The notes: generated by a model from the sequence alone, not told the origin. Counted from the stretch's first letter, positions 52,700-64,000 are shown. The stretch is 64,000 nt of DNA from Diphasiastrum complanatum (GCA_029204225.1 CM055102.1:19849349-19913348), one strand, 5' to 3'. A program made the numbers and translations.

Positions 52700-53340
52700 G
52701 GATGAGTAGGAGCAACATTAAACTACAACATGAACCTCAAAGTTGTGCCCCTTCTTACCACAATAAAACCAGTTCATTTTGGATTTATCCTTCTTGCCAC
52801 TTGTTGATGATTCTAACGCATCATCACCATCCTCCTTGGCTTTGTCCTTCTTGGATTGGATCTTCCTTGTTTATGCTCTTGCCTACTCTCCTCGGTCACC
52901 AATACACCTTGTAGGCTCTATTACCTATTACAATCCTTCACCCTCAACACATAGTTTTGGGCACTTTCTCCCTTGGTTTGAAAACTCTGGAGAATTTGGT
53001 TTCTCAATGTGAGAAGCCTGGATGTATTCTTGGATTCATAGATTACTTGTAAGGTGTCCCAAGCTTCCTTAGTTGTGGTACATGTTCCAATCTCTCTCAA
53101 TAGTTCATTGAAAACATTTCTCTTGATGCAATGTAAGTTCAGACTTCTTCTTGAATATCACAAATTATTGTAGATTTTTAGGCTCCTCCTCAATTCCACT
53201 CACTATATCTACAAGGTCTTGCAACATCAAGATAGATTTCGTCCTCACTTTCCATGTGAAATATTGAATGAAGACAACCTTTCACTTTCCTCCAATAGGT
53301 AGGATCCTATTGATGCCATGATGAGGAAGTAAATTGAATC
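52700..53340 (-). pseudogene. Ty1/copia gag fragment, same family as 38342-38770
   Basis: In changing minus-strand frames: CIKRNVFNELLREIGTC, KEAWDTLQVIYESKNTSR, LLTLRNQILQSFQTKGESAQ and YVLRVKD near 52930-53130. A degenerate zinc knuckle (FYCGKKGHNFEVH) lies near 52740-52780. The wording closely parallels the plus-strand fragment at 38342. A primer site of the same type lies upstream at 54079-54093. No pol was seen. Confidence 0.75.
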
Positions 53341-54078
53341 CTATGTTCACACGTGTGAAATGACTCTAAAGAATGACTTTGTGACCTCCAAAGAACTAGA
53401 TTTGAACACTATCAAAACTCTAGAAAGATCTGCTAGGATCTTGATCACAAAGTCCATAATCAATCTTCACCAAAATCTAGTTAATGTGGAAAATGGATCC
53501 TACAAGATCACACCAACTTGACACAAAGATTTTGTTTCAAAACACAAAAAAAAATGAAAAATACCTTCAAAGGCCATATTCTTTTAACCAGAATTTGTTA
53601 TTTTCAACTAGTTTTGATGGATATTTCTCTCATGCAAAGTGAAATCAAACCTTGACAACCTCAAATTGACCTCAAACATGTATTAAACGTTTTGATTTTA
53701 CTCTACACAAACTCTTACTATCAAGTTTTAGCCAAACCTCAAAAAATGACTACTTTTGACCAAAATCATACCCAAAAATGTGTACATTGAGTATGACCGG
53801 CATGCAATCATTAAATCATAGTCTAATGATTAAGCAATAACAAGCACTTCTCTAAAACTACGAATACCATTCAAAAAAATCGTTAAATTTCAACTGGAAT
53901 ACAATTATGGTGATGGCAAAAGTCCATAAGATTGATCCTTAGGCTAGGAACGATCAAGATCCTAAGAGACCACTTACTTGGAGATGAATTCCACCACCAT
54001 AAAAAAATAAAAGGAAAAAAAGAAAGATATACTTTTCAAAAAGCTACAAAAAAGCATAAAGTGTCCCTCAATGTAAGT

Positions 54079-54093
54079 CTGGGCTCTGATACA
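54079..54093 (-). promoter_or_regulatory. Primer-binding-like site with adjacent LTR edge
   Basis: The minus strand reads TGTATCAGAGCCCAGA, one base different from the initiator-Met type (TGGTATCAGAGCC), directly beside TTTTTACA, a plausible LTR end at 54095. It probably belongs to the gag fragment at 52700-53340; the LTR would occupy about 54095-54345. Confidence 0.5.
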
Positions 54094-54348
54094 ATGTAAA
54101 AATCCACTTGTGTAGATCCTACTGCAAACACCAAAAGGATAGTTGCGGAGCCAAACCACCCAGCTAAAGAGAATATGAAGATCAATCCTCATCAACTTCA
54201 CCTCCAAGCCACGCTTACTAAACACAAGAAGGATTTTTTGGAAGTGGAGAAAGACAAGTTTTTGTAGCTATGTATAGACCCCTAAAGCCTAAGAATATTC
54301 TTTGTGGAATCCTAATCCTTTACTAAACTCATAAACAATTATTATTTA

Positions 54349-54980
54349 TGTTCATTTTGTTATGTCCATATCCAGCTCAGAGGATTTGGAATAATCCTGA
54401 TATGGTAGGCCGACTCTCTAGCATTCGAGATTGTTGGTCACGCCTTGATTTAATTCCATGTCAAGGCCAATTTGTATTTAATTGCTATGTCCATGTCATG
54501 TATAAGGGAATCAGAATAATTCCTGACGTGGATAGCCGGTCACTCAAGTGTATGTGGTTATTAGTTATGCCTCGTCATTCCGAGTTTGGCTTGTAAAGTA
54601 ATTAATAATCATATGAGGGCCCATACCTATAATTGGACATAGGAGCACTTGCATGGTGTATGACTGCTATAATGCAAGAATAGGAGGGTAGTACCTTAAT
54701 ATAGCCAACACGGAGATCCTAAGGAAAATATTCTCTCCTCTTGGAGAAAATACATACCATGGAAATGCGCCCATTTCCCTATTGGGATTTCAGATTCTTG
54801 AGCCATGATTCCTCTTCTCTCTTGCATTCATTCACCATGGCATGGGGGTGAAGTGGTTAGGGTATTGACTAGCCATTTCCTGTTGGTTGGGTGGTTTTGC
54901 TCCATAGGTGTCCTTTTGGTTGTTTGTAACAGGATCTAGTCGGATCTTCACTAGGCAATCTTTACAGCGTTATCAGAGCA
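54349..54980 (+). other. Possible LTR with downstream primer-like site
   Basis: TTATCAGAGCAAGG at 54970 resembles a plus-strand initiator-Met primer site, just after CTTTACA, a plausible LTR end. Within the stretch, two diverged copies of a segment of about 130 bp (from GTCCATATCCAGCTCAGAGG near 54364 and GTCCATGTCATGTATAAGGG near 54489) lie in tandem. No coding signal was seen. Inference only. Confidence 0.35.
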
Positions 54981-55750
54981 AGGGTTTGCATCAATCGAAA
55001 GGTGGAGTTGCTTCTTGTTTTTTCCCAGCTTTTTGTTGATTTCTCCTTGCTTGTTACTTCCAGGTGGTGGAATTGACCTCCAATTAAGTGGCTTCTCTGA
55101 ATTTGGTGTACTTTCAGTCTATTGATCATGGTTATGGATATTTTTTATAGGATTTGATGAAAATCAATGGATTTTTGACGATTGTTTGTGATTTTTCATC
55201 TAGAATTGAAAATTTTGGCTTGGAATTTATCATTGCTACTAATCTAGTACATTTTTCAATTTGTAACTATTGTTTTACAGTCATTATTAATTGGATCTAA
55301 TGATTGCATGTCGGTTGAAATGTCAAAAAAGATACTTAGATAGTGATTTTGGACCAAAAATTGTTTTGGGCTATAGAATACATTTTTGACTAAAATTAAA
55401 ACTTTTAATGCTTTCATGTAATGTATTTACAGGTATTTGGATTTGATTGCACTTATCTATGGATTTGACCCACAAATTTTGATCAAAATTGATTCAAAAA
55501 CATGGTTTTTTGGATTAGTTTTGTGGTAATTCTCAAAATTCATAGCCAATATTTTTAATGCACATTTTCAGAGGTGTAATGAAGCTTTTCTAAGGCTTTC
55601 ATGAAGTTTGATTATGATTGGACACCATTCGGGGGCTCAAAAAGTAAAAAAAATAGTGTATTTTTGGGGTTTTTTGAGCATGATTACCTATCAAATGGGG
55701 GTCTAAACCTGTTGGTTCTCATTACAAGCTTAAGGATATGATGGATGTGA
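54981..55750. other. AT-rich sequence, no gene seen
   Basis: T-rich, with no open frame of note. It may be the leader of the LTR element proposed at 54349-54980. Confidence 0.4.
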
Positions 55751-55756
55751 ATAATT

Positions 55757-57200
55757 TCAGATCATTAATATCCAAAATGTGTCCCTTGATCTTTGGTTAG
55801 AAAGACAACACAACATACAACATTGCCAATGTAGAAAAAGCTTGAATTTTGCCTCCAACTTTGCCTTCTCCTTCTGAAGATCTGCAAGGGTTCCATCGTC
55901 GAATTGCCTCATTGTGAACTGACCGCTTAAGACACCAAAGATATTGTCTTGGAGCTCGTTCACCAACCAAGCCACTTTTTGGGTTACTAGTGGTAATTGC
56001 TCCCAAGGTCCAATGTCAAGAAGTGGGCGGGTATAGTTTGGGTAGGGCATGGGGTTGAATGGAAGAAAATCTGGAATTGGTGGAGGAGAGGAATTGTGAA
56101 AAAATGCAGGTGGAGGTGATTGAGATATGGGAGGAGATGTCGGTGGAGGTGATTGAGGTTTTAGAGGAGGTGAACATGGGGGTGATTGAATTTGTGTTGG
56201 AGAAGTGTGGATTGGATTAGTTGTAACAGTGGTGGATGTGGTTTGTGTTAATAGTTGTAATGCAAAATCGTCTACATTGCCGTAGAGTCAAGTAAGCTAG
56301 AAGAATTTACAGGTGAGGGCTTTTGTGGGATAGTGGAATCGAAGCCTTGTGTTAAGTGTGAATGAAGAGGTGGACGTGGCAGTAAATGGTGAGGGTAGTG
56401 GTGGAAGCAGAGTTGTGTTAGTAGGCGACGATACCTGAACAGCTGAAGATACCTTAGTTGGTAGGACCGCACCTAATAAACCTGAGCCAGAAGCACCTGC
56501 ATCTAAAGAGTTGCATGCTGCTGCTACTGCTTGTCTTCTTTGCTTGGCCTGTTGGAGTAGGGCTTCTTGTTGCGCCAAAACCTCCTTTGGGACCTAAAAG
56601 GATTTCAAGCTCCCGCCAGATTCAACATACTCTGCCCCTATATCACTAGATAAGATATCAGGGGAGATGTCGTCGTATGTGCTTACCGCCTTACCCTTCT
56701 GCTTCTTCATTGGTGGTGTAGATGAGTTCACTTACCACTTGTGGGTTGGCCCGCTTTCTGGTGCTAGGATTTATGTCCTCTAGCTCTTTGAAGACTGCGG
56801 CCGTTTGTTGTCCCATTTGTTGTGTGACCAACACGTGTAAAAGATATCCACATTTGGTGGTGGATTTGCGAGCTTTCAAGGCCACACATAACTTTTCAGA
56901 AATTTTTTCTGCCCACTTGTAATTCTGAGTCGGATCATTCATGGTGAGGGTTAAGGAAAATAGATCGCTTAGTGGAATGCGATCTATTTTAACAATATGG
57001 ACCTCGACCATAGCCATGAGGATTTCAGAGGCTGCCCTGAGCTTAGGATCCTTGATGAGTTTGAGGGCAATGTCGTGCAATGGTCTTTCTGTCGTCTAGC
57101 AGGAACTTTGTGAAGTATTTGGAATCGTAGCTAGTACCCTTGCCATGAAACATCTCGCCAAGGCTAGGAAATCCAATGCTTTGTAGAGGCTTTGGGGAGA
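55757..57200 (-). pseudogene. Decayed unrecognised protein with proline-rich linker
   Basis: Successive minus-strand frames read like one protein of about 450-480 residues. It starts near 57200 (FGEMFHGKGTSYDSKYFTKF) and continues LHDIALKLIKDPKLRAASEI, YKWAEKISEKLCVALKAR and KRANPQVVSELIYTTNEEA (57080-56691). Next come an Ala/Gln coiled-coil-like helix (EALLQQAKQRRQAVAAACNS, about 56500-56570) and a Ser/Pro-rich linker (PPTSPPISQSPPPA near 56100-56150). It ends IGPWEQLPLVTQKVAWLVNE and DLQKEKAKLEAKFKLF (56000-55830). Frame breaks occur near 57070, 56620, 56290 and 56050. No known domain was recognised; it may be the accessory ORF of a plant retroelement or a lineage-specific gene. Confidence 0.45.
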
Positions 57201-57958
57201 TGTCGACAAATCATCATTAAACAAATACTAAACAAATATTAAATGGACATCATTGAAAAATGTGTACGAGGGCAATTATTATAGTCTCTCGTCCTATTTA
57301 AGCACCGTAAAGACGAAATTTTTTCTTTGGAGATAATTGTTCATTCAGAATATTTTCATAAGGCAGAGCATTTTGAAAGAGCTGATATCGATTCCACGCG
57401 AGAGGACAAGTGCTTCATTGGAACAGATCAAATAGACGCGCGTTGAATGCTTGTGTTACAGCTCACGTGCATAGTGCTACATCAAAGCCTCTGGCATACC
57501 AATACTTGAATTGATCGAATTGTACAATTATGTGAATGGATCACATTATACAAGCTAGAGAGACATACAGATACAGGAGTTTATCAAAGTAAACTCTCCT
57601 TTTCCTTTTTGCAAAGATTTTCAAATGATCTTCTATCAGATTGTCTGACCTTGAGTTTCTGCAGAAAGATGATCAATTTTCTGTCTAAACATCATGCCTT
57701 TCAGATCTTTCACTTGCAAAACAAAGGTGGCAGTTGCTATATCTCACAACTGATATTTACCTGATATATAAATCGTACATGGTGTTGATTGATCTGATGG
57801 AAGAGATGATCTTCTTGCAGACTCATTGTAGTCTGGTGCAGTCCAGCTATTTTAAATAGAACAATAATTTCCCCTAACTGGTACTTTGCCAACAGAAGGT
57901 GGTGGATCCAGCCCCTCGTCCTGACCAAAGTTCAGGTCTTCCATCCCTACTTGAAAAG
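57201..57958 (-). other. Probable 3' UTR and spacer downstream of the NB-ARC gene
   Basis: No coding motif was seen. Being directly downstream of the stop codon, part of it should be the 3' UTR; no poly(A) signal was pinned down. Confidence 0.4.
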
Positions 57959-60900
57959 TTAAAACTTACAATTGCTTGACGAAGAACGACGACGAATCAG
58001 CCCATCATTATCTTTGGCGAGCCCGTGTAGAATAGTTGCCACATTTGCTAGTTGATTTGAATCTTTGACTTCTGAGCGCATCTTTCGCAATACCTGTTGA
58101 TTCAAGACCCTTCGCTCTGCAACTGACAGACCCTCACATTTTTCTACGTACTTGGCAAAATCTATCACAGCATCCTTAAAGCAACTATGAACATTTCCCA
58201 GAAGAGCAAGCTTTTCGACTATCTGTAATGTCAGCAGACGTTCAATACACTGTTTTCCCCCCATCAAAACCAAGTCTTGGACACATTGCAATCCTATCTG
58301 AATTGAGTTTTGAATCGGTCCATCTAGAAGTACTAATAATTTCTCTGTGAGATTTGCTTGCAATATTCTATCGGTTATAAGGTGCCTCCCTGTTTCAATC
58401 ATGTCATGAAGAGTAGAGTAAGCGGTGTCCAAAATTTCCTTGGAAGGTGCATTCATCATCTCTACGAGACTTTCCACAACTTTTGCCTTGATCATTCGTC
58501 GGATGCAAGCTTCTCCTCCTGAACAACTTAGTTTTGTAAGAGCAAAAGAAGCCTCACTTTTCACTCTAAAATCTTCTGTAGAAAGTTGCAGCAGCTTGGA
58601 CAAGCTTTCAACAATACCTGCTTTCAGAATCATGTCTTTCATATCAGGGTTGTCAGCCTTTTCAACAATTGGGATCATATCCTGGATGGCATCTATTTTC
58701 TCTTCCTCTGATCCTGCCTCCAATATGGCTGCTAGCCTTTCCAAGGTTTGGCGTTTCGGCAAAACTTCAAACGACGAACCTCTATCAAGTTTATTGAACC
58801 TCTCAAGGCTAAGACGAGCCTGCCATGGTATTCTATTCAAAATTCCTGACCTGAGGAAATTGCCCACAGCTTTAGACCCCCCTACTTCATGAAAAGATTT
58901 TATAGCAACTATAGCTCTGCGCTGTGCAAGCTCGGAGCCGCTTTCAAGCATCGCTGCTAGCTTTCTATCAATTCCTGCAGTGAAAATTTGCTTTACAGCA
59001 ACTTCCTCTCCAACCTTAGCAAGTCTCATAAGGGCGTTGATTACCCTTTCATGCGTTTCTTCCAAATTTGGATCCAGCAGCTCTACAACTTCCTTGACAG
59101 GCACTGTTTTCAACACATCTTCAAAATTGTCAAAATTCATAAATTCGACTAAGCGTGCCAGTACATTAGCTGCATCATGTTTAACCAGCGCATCCTGGTG
59201 ATGCTTCACGAGAAAGGCTAGCTTTTCAATTGCACCAGCTTCCACCAAACTATTGGTATTGTACATGTAATCTTTGACAGTGAAGCAATTCGCTGTGCAT
59301 CTAGCAACTGCTGAAGTTAGGTCTACAGTATCAAGACTCAGTAATCTGACAAACTCTGGGCCAACAAGGTTGGTGAAATTATAAGAAATAGTTTGTAGCT
59401 CGGTAACTGTGTTGCTTGCAGAAAGGACATCAACAACTGTCCATAGAGCCCTCACTGGCAGCAACTTCTCATCTGATCTTAAAACCCTCACTAAAGTACT
59501 CTCTGCCACTTGCTGAGTTGTTATGTTGCCAAAGGCAAACAGCCATGGTGCCACTGCCGCTTGAGCAACAAGGTCTGGATCGGTCAAAAGTAGCTGTACA
59601 GCTCTTGTAGCTCGGGTTTCCAGAAATAGAGCCACCATGTCATGCACGCGGTACAGTAGATCTGAATTTGCTCTCTCCAGCAATGATCCTTCCAAAAGGC
59701 GATTTAGCACCAAACGGAAAGTAGAATTCTGGTTAAGACTTGACCACATTGTTTCCAGGCAAGCCTCAGGAATAGGCCCTTCCCAAGAAAGAGCAGCAAG
59801 TGAAGTGAACAAATCTCTGGCATATGGCGTCATCGCTTCTAAGCTGAATTCGAATGATCCAAAAACTGTTGCAGCATTTTCTGCGTCTTTTTCATTCATG
59901 TAAGAGATTGGAACGGGGGCTTGTGCAGCATAGGTGTGAAGGTCATCAATAGCCTTTTCCCATTGTCCTGACCTCGTCTCACCCCGGAGCGCCTTACCTA
60001 CTACAGCAAGTGTAAGAGGGTGATAGCCACAACGTTCAATCAGAATATCAGCTTCGTCCTGCATTATGTGAAAGTATTTGTAGCACAAAAGATGAGGTAA
60101 CAGATATCAATAACGACAGATACAAAACCTACTCAAACGCCAATTCTCGAGAAGCTTGCAAAAACGTGACATGTATTTAAGTAGTAAGTAAAGAGATTAT
60201 CCATTCTTTACCAAATCTATGGCAATTGCAATCTAATTAGCCTCCCAACATATTAAGAAGCAGTCAAGGAGACACTGATACGAGTATATGAAAGAATAGT
60301 AGTGACAATGGGGATATTTGCGGAACAAATTGTGTGTGAAACTGCTTACAGGCAATTCTTCGTCGGTCAGCTGACTGTGAAAGCAAAGTATGGGCTTGCT
60401 CACGTTTCTCAAATCCTCTTTGGTAATTTCTACTTTGTCTGCCTCTGAAATTTCATGCACCGACTCATTCCTTGTTGTGGCAAGATATTTACAGTCATTA
60501 TCGTACAATTTAGTGAACCGATCAATAATGTCTGGCTCCCAAACATCATCCAGGAAAACCAGAATACTTTTGCCTTGCAAAGTCTCTTGCAATAGCTGAC
60601 AGGCATCATCTAAGTTTATTCCATCTAATTCAGCTCTTTTACAGCCAAGAGTGCGCAGTAGACGGCAGAATTTCCCTGTCAGTTGCTTGTGGTATTCAGA
60701 TCTGTTCCTATTGCTGGCACCCATGCTGCAAGCCTGGCCAAGCATAAGCTCCACAGCACCATGATAAAACCTACTCGGGGGATTAGCAGCAGCATGCCGT
60801 GCCAGGCATGATTTTCCTATGCCAGAAAGACCGTGAATGAGAACCACCTTGTGCGGGCTACTTTCAAGGAGCTCCTGCACGATTTCTGCTTTGACCAAAG

Positions 60901-61387
60901 GCCTGTGGCTGCGATCTGAAAGCACTCTCAGATAAACTGGTAGATCTTTTGCTGTTCTTTCAATCACTCTGCTGATAGTTAGAGCAAGCTGGTGCCGATC
61001 CACCCACAAAGTTAGCGACTGGTTCATGTTAGTGGCGATATTTCTGAGCTCATCACCTGCAACTGCATACCATACTATTCCCAGATAGGACTTCAAACCT
61101 TTGCGATTAGCTATTTTCTTTGCCCGCTTCACCAGTGGTTGAAGTTGCTGAAGCAAAGATTGAATGCCCTGTAGCAGTGCCTCCAATTGAGGATGGTGAA
61201 GCTTGTTTGAGTATTTCTGCTTTTCAACAGCATGAAGCTGACTAAGATCCTTGAGAATGGCCTCCAAGTTTTTCACCCTCTGTGGAGCCTGTTCCATGTC
61301 CCGTGCTGCTTGTGTTAACGCTTGCACGGCCGATAGCAGGTTTCTTATAAGATCTGAGAGGGCGGTCGCTGTTTGCAACGGATCCAT
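57959..61387 (-). CDS. NB-ARC ATPase with armadillo-type C-terminal repeats (NLR-like)
   Basis: Exon 1 is 61387-60350 (346 codons) and exon 2 is 60058-57959 (699 codons plus stop), joined in phase 0 across a 291-bp intron with GTAAGC and ATGCAG ends; 1045 residues. The start is the ATG at 61387 (MDPLQTATALSDL). Residues 1-150 are helical and resemble RPW8/HeLo-like bundles. NB-ARC motifs: P-loop GLSGIGKS (~205), kinase 2 SILVFLDDVW (~290), RNBS-B CKYLATTRNES (~315), GLPL-type CGYHPLTLAVVGKAL (~355), MHD-type YRVHDMV (~450). From about residue 520 to the end, repeated helical units of about 42 residues (IVESLSKLLQLSTEDFRVKS, VVESLVEMMNAPSKEILDTA, LTEKLLVLLDGPIQ) are armadillo-like. No LRR is present. 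A nucleotide-switched role in immunity is inferred. The frame is intact. Confidence 0.88.
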
Positions 61388-62858
61388 CTCAAAGAACTCT
61401 TCTTCCAAGGTGAAGATTGAATTACATAATCATCGTAGATGAACCTGAAATTCTTCTTGGCCTGTCCAGGCCAGAGCAGGAGCCTGCCACTTACGGTGCT
61501 ACTCCTGCACGATGACCTGGATCATACCAAGCTACACCTTTCAAGCACTTGCAAAGGCGGCAACATCTTATCGCATTCAAGTATAAAACCTTCTGAGAAA
61601 TCTCAACTTAAGTGTCGTCGAAAATAATAAAGGGCTGGAAAAGTTCTAGAAAACCAGAAGCATGCCTACCAACAAGGATCAGCTATGGAAATGTACCGTG
61701 AACAATTTTCATAATCCCATTTCAGTAAATCAGAAGAGAATGATGTTTTATGATTCACAAAACATTATTCACGAATTCATCTGAGGACGTTAGGTTTTAT
61801 TTGGCTGTATACATGCTGCGCTTACAACGAAGTTGTCAGCATCCTCGTCAATTTACCCGAATACATCAGCCTTCCACGTGCTTGCGCTGAACAAAAACAG
61901 CATGTGATGAGATCGATCTATATGACTCCTGAAACTCTAACTAAGTCTTGAAACTGCAGAGTGATGCAGTGTCATTGAATTATAAATCAAGGATCTTTTC
62001 CTGTCAGATAATACATAAGATCAATCGCTCTTTCAATGTGTTTGCCTGGCTCTTTGCAAAGTATAGGTGTGAAGATACACCCAAAGAGGAATACTGAGTA
62101 AAGTAGAGAGAGACAGAGACAGAGACAGGGAGCAGCGGCTTTGCAGCTTGTGTACTTGACAATGGTTTGCAACAAACACAAGAAAACAAAATCAGAAGTC
62201 AAATTAGACATAAGATCTTAATCACCTGCAGTCCTCGTAGCGAGCAAAACCATCGGTAAGGCCAAGCTCATCAATTACCCAGGAAACGCTTTCAAAACTT
62301 TCTCAGCTACAAAGGCCGGCAAATCTAACTCCAATAAAACCTTCATTTGCTAATCTGTATCTTCAATGTTCAGAATAGTACCTCCCCCGGACGTTTCTAG
62401 ACCTGCACAACCCCACACTTTGAAACGATCTACTCCCATAGATAATCATCACACTCATCTTAACATTCTATGCCTGGTGCCATATCATAATACATCCGCA
62501 GAAAATCAGAAAAATCTACACAGAACTATTTGTCTGAGAGTTCAGACTGTACTCAGTACAGCTCCATTGTACTGAATCTGATCAGAAAATGGCCTTGTTT
62601 TGCAGAAATGCACAGCAAAAGCGGAATAAAACAACCCATGATTCTTCAGAAACTGAATTGGATTAATCTGAGAAGAACGGCGCTTGCAAATCCAAGACTC
62701 TCATGATCCCCATCCGCGAGAATGCTACAGAACACGCTCGCAATGCGATGCGCCTGCACCAGAGAAATAAAGGAATAGACACTAGTACGGAGCAGCGAGT
62801 ACGGAATCGATAGTACGGGCAGGAGAGGCGGAATGGGATATGACAAATATGTTCTTGG

Positions 62859-62881
62859 CTGCCTCCGGTCCCCGGAGGCAG
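62859..62881. repeat. GC-rich perfect hairpin
   Basis: CTGCCTCCGG, loop TCC, CCGGAGGCAG: ten base pairs in an otherwise AT-rich upstream region about 1.5 kb before the NB-ARC start codon. A further GCTGCCTCC copy follows at 62888. Confidence 0.9.
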
Positions 62882-63047
62882 AAAACGCTGCCTCCACGCA
62901 ACCAGAAGCACTAAAACTCACAACGTTTTCATGAGAAACATGGGTATGGTTTTCACATGTGGATGTCGTCTGGTGGAACCACCTCGTTGTAATCCCTGGG
63001 CCACATGGCTCCACTTTGTGAGGTCATAAGTCTCAATGACCTTACCA

Positions 63048-63097
63048 GGCCTTTTTTAAGAATTCAATATATGGCCTTTTTTAAGAATTCAATATAT
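63048..63097. repeat. Perfect 25-bp tandem duplication
   Basis: GGCCTTTTTTAAGAATTCAA followed by TATAT occurs twice in direct succession without a mismatch, indicating a recent event. Confidence 0.95.
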
Positions 63098-63319
63098 GGC
63101 GTGGTCACATGAGAAAGTCAATTCTTGGGCTCTGCGTGCTCCCATAATTTGGCTTTTGCTTACATGAGGCAAATTTGTGAGCTAGTTCTTGGCACTCGGT
63201 TCCTTTGGCTATGGCAGCACAATCATAATGAGTTTTTTTTGCATACCCAAGAAGTGGCTAACGAGGAACTCGGCAAGCAAAGAACAAGGGTGAAGAAATG
63301 TCTGTGTGGGCAAGCTTAT

Positions 63320-63321
<2 letters not shown>

Positions 63322-63368
<47 letters not shown>
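63322..63368. repeat. (GA)n microsatellite
   Basis: About 23 GA units. The Arg-Glu frame across it is an artefact. Confidence 0.95.
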
Positions 63369-63372
<4 letters not shown>

Positions 63373-64000
63373 ACATTGTGAAAAGTCAAATATGGGGCCG
63401 CTAAGCGAGAATATGCTATGGTTGTTGTTGTTGTGTACTTTTGTCGTCCATTATTTTATTACATTTAAGATACCCTTTTAAATTGGACCTTATAAGGTCT
63501 TTGGGTTGGATTAGGACTAAGGATAATATATAATTATATCGAGTCTCCCTAGAAGTACACAATTTAAGTATAAAAAAAGGGTGTGCTCTAGATTGGTGCT
63601 CGTAAGAAAATTTGAACTAACCTTTTGAAAAATTCACAAGATTTTTATGAAACCAAAAAAAAGGGTAGAGTAAAATAAAACTGTAAAATCACTTTTCACA
63701 TTTTTGTGAAGAACAAGGAGCCTCCTCCTTTTTTTAAAAACTTTTCACAACCTTCAAGCATTCGAAAGGTGTGTGTTTGAAAACAAATGCCAAAAATAAG
63801 TTAAAAAAGATGGAGAATGTTTTCACATTAAGGAAGGTCCATGTACTTGGTCGTTCCGCCGTGAGAAGGGCCTTCAGCTAATGGCAGTAAGCCTCGACCT
63901 ATCTAAAGTCCCTTCCCCAATGGAACAACCTCAAAGCCCCCCCCCCCCCTTTGCTTTTTTTAACTTGAAATTTATAACTAAAACTACTTTTGATTGTACA

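Larger units (their letters stand above)
61388..64000 (-). other. Upstream/5' UTR region of the NB-ARC gene, no further gene
   Basis: No confident coding sequence. Structures seen: a hairpin TCAGTACA/TGTACTGA at 62553-62575 with outer arms TCAGA/TCTGA; a GC-rich perfect hairpin CTGCCTCCGG/CCGGAGGCAG at 62859-62881; a 25-bp duplication at 63048-63097; a GA repeat; and a C-run near 63938-63950. The minus-strand frame at 63014-62646 has no recognised domain and could be a chance ORF. The transcription start could not be located. Confidence 0.5.

Noticed and set aside
58425-58892. Plus-strand ORFs opposite the NB-ARC/armadillo exon
   Set aside because: Shadow frames of the minus-strand armadillo-type coding region.
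1-64000. tRNA, rRNA genes or CRISPR arrays
   Set aside because: None seen. Sequences complementary to a tRNA 3' end are retroelement primer sites, and the direct repeats are tandem duplications or minisatellites without regular unique spacers.

Overview
This is a plant nuclear window: spliced genes with GT/AG introns, AT-rich spacers, long simple repeats, and plant-type Ty1/copia, Ty3/gypsy, LINE and hAT elements. Very large introns and a dense, nested repeat load suggest a large repeat-rich genome, possibly a fern or another early-diverging lineage. That placement is inference only.

Only two host genes can be supported. (1) A plus-strand SART-1/Snu66 family gene (U4/U6.U5 tri-snRNP splicing factor; Arabidopsis relative DOT2/MDF) can be followed through eleven exons from 3015 to its stop at 34223, with phase kept at every junction. 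Its 5' exons lie left of the window. Two of its exons are separated by a 24.3 kb intron (3419-27745) packed with transposons. (2) A minus-strand two-exon gene at 57959-61387 encodes a 1045-residue NLR-like protein with an N-terminal helical domain, an NB-ARC ATPase and an armadillo-type repeat C-terminus where leucine-rich repeats would usually sit.

Layout. 1-2.8 kb: gypsy and copia remnants. 3.0-34.2 kb: the SART-1 gene. Its giant intron holds three head-to-tail antisense LINEs (A 3.8-6.3, B 6.6-10.8, C 10.9-21.7 kb), a sense chromodomain Ty3/gypsy element nested in LINE C (13274-19475, TSD AGTGG) that carries a foreign copia RT/RNase H segment in place of the end of its gag, a decayed antisense hAT transposase gene (21.7-25.4 kb) with a 799 bp insertion, and a possible Helitron terminus at 25.48 kb. 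34.2-42 kb: intergenic sequence with a copia gag remnant and a roughly 30-bp-period minisatellite. 42.0-48.2 kb: an LTR element that keeps gag but shows no pol. 48.2-55 kb: copia remnants with several initiator-Met-tRNA-type primer sites. 55.8-57.2 kb: a decayed, unrecognised proline-rich coding sequence. 57.9-61.4 kb: the NB-ARC gene. 61.4-64 kb: its upstream region.

The two host genes show no functional link: one is a housekeeping splicing factor and the other a putative immune-type ATPase. The rest is mostly retrotransposon-derived and broken by stops, frameshifts and deletions. No RNA genes, CRISPR arrays or bacterial-type operons were seen.
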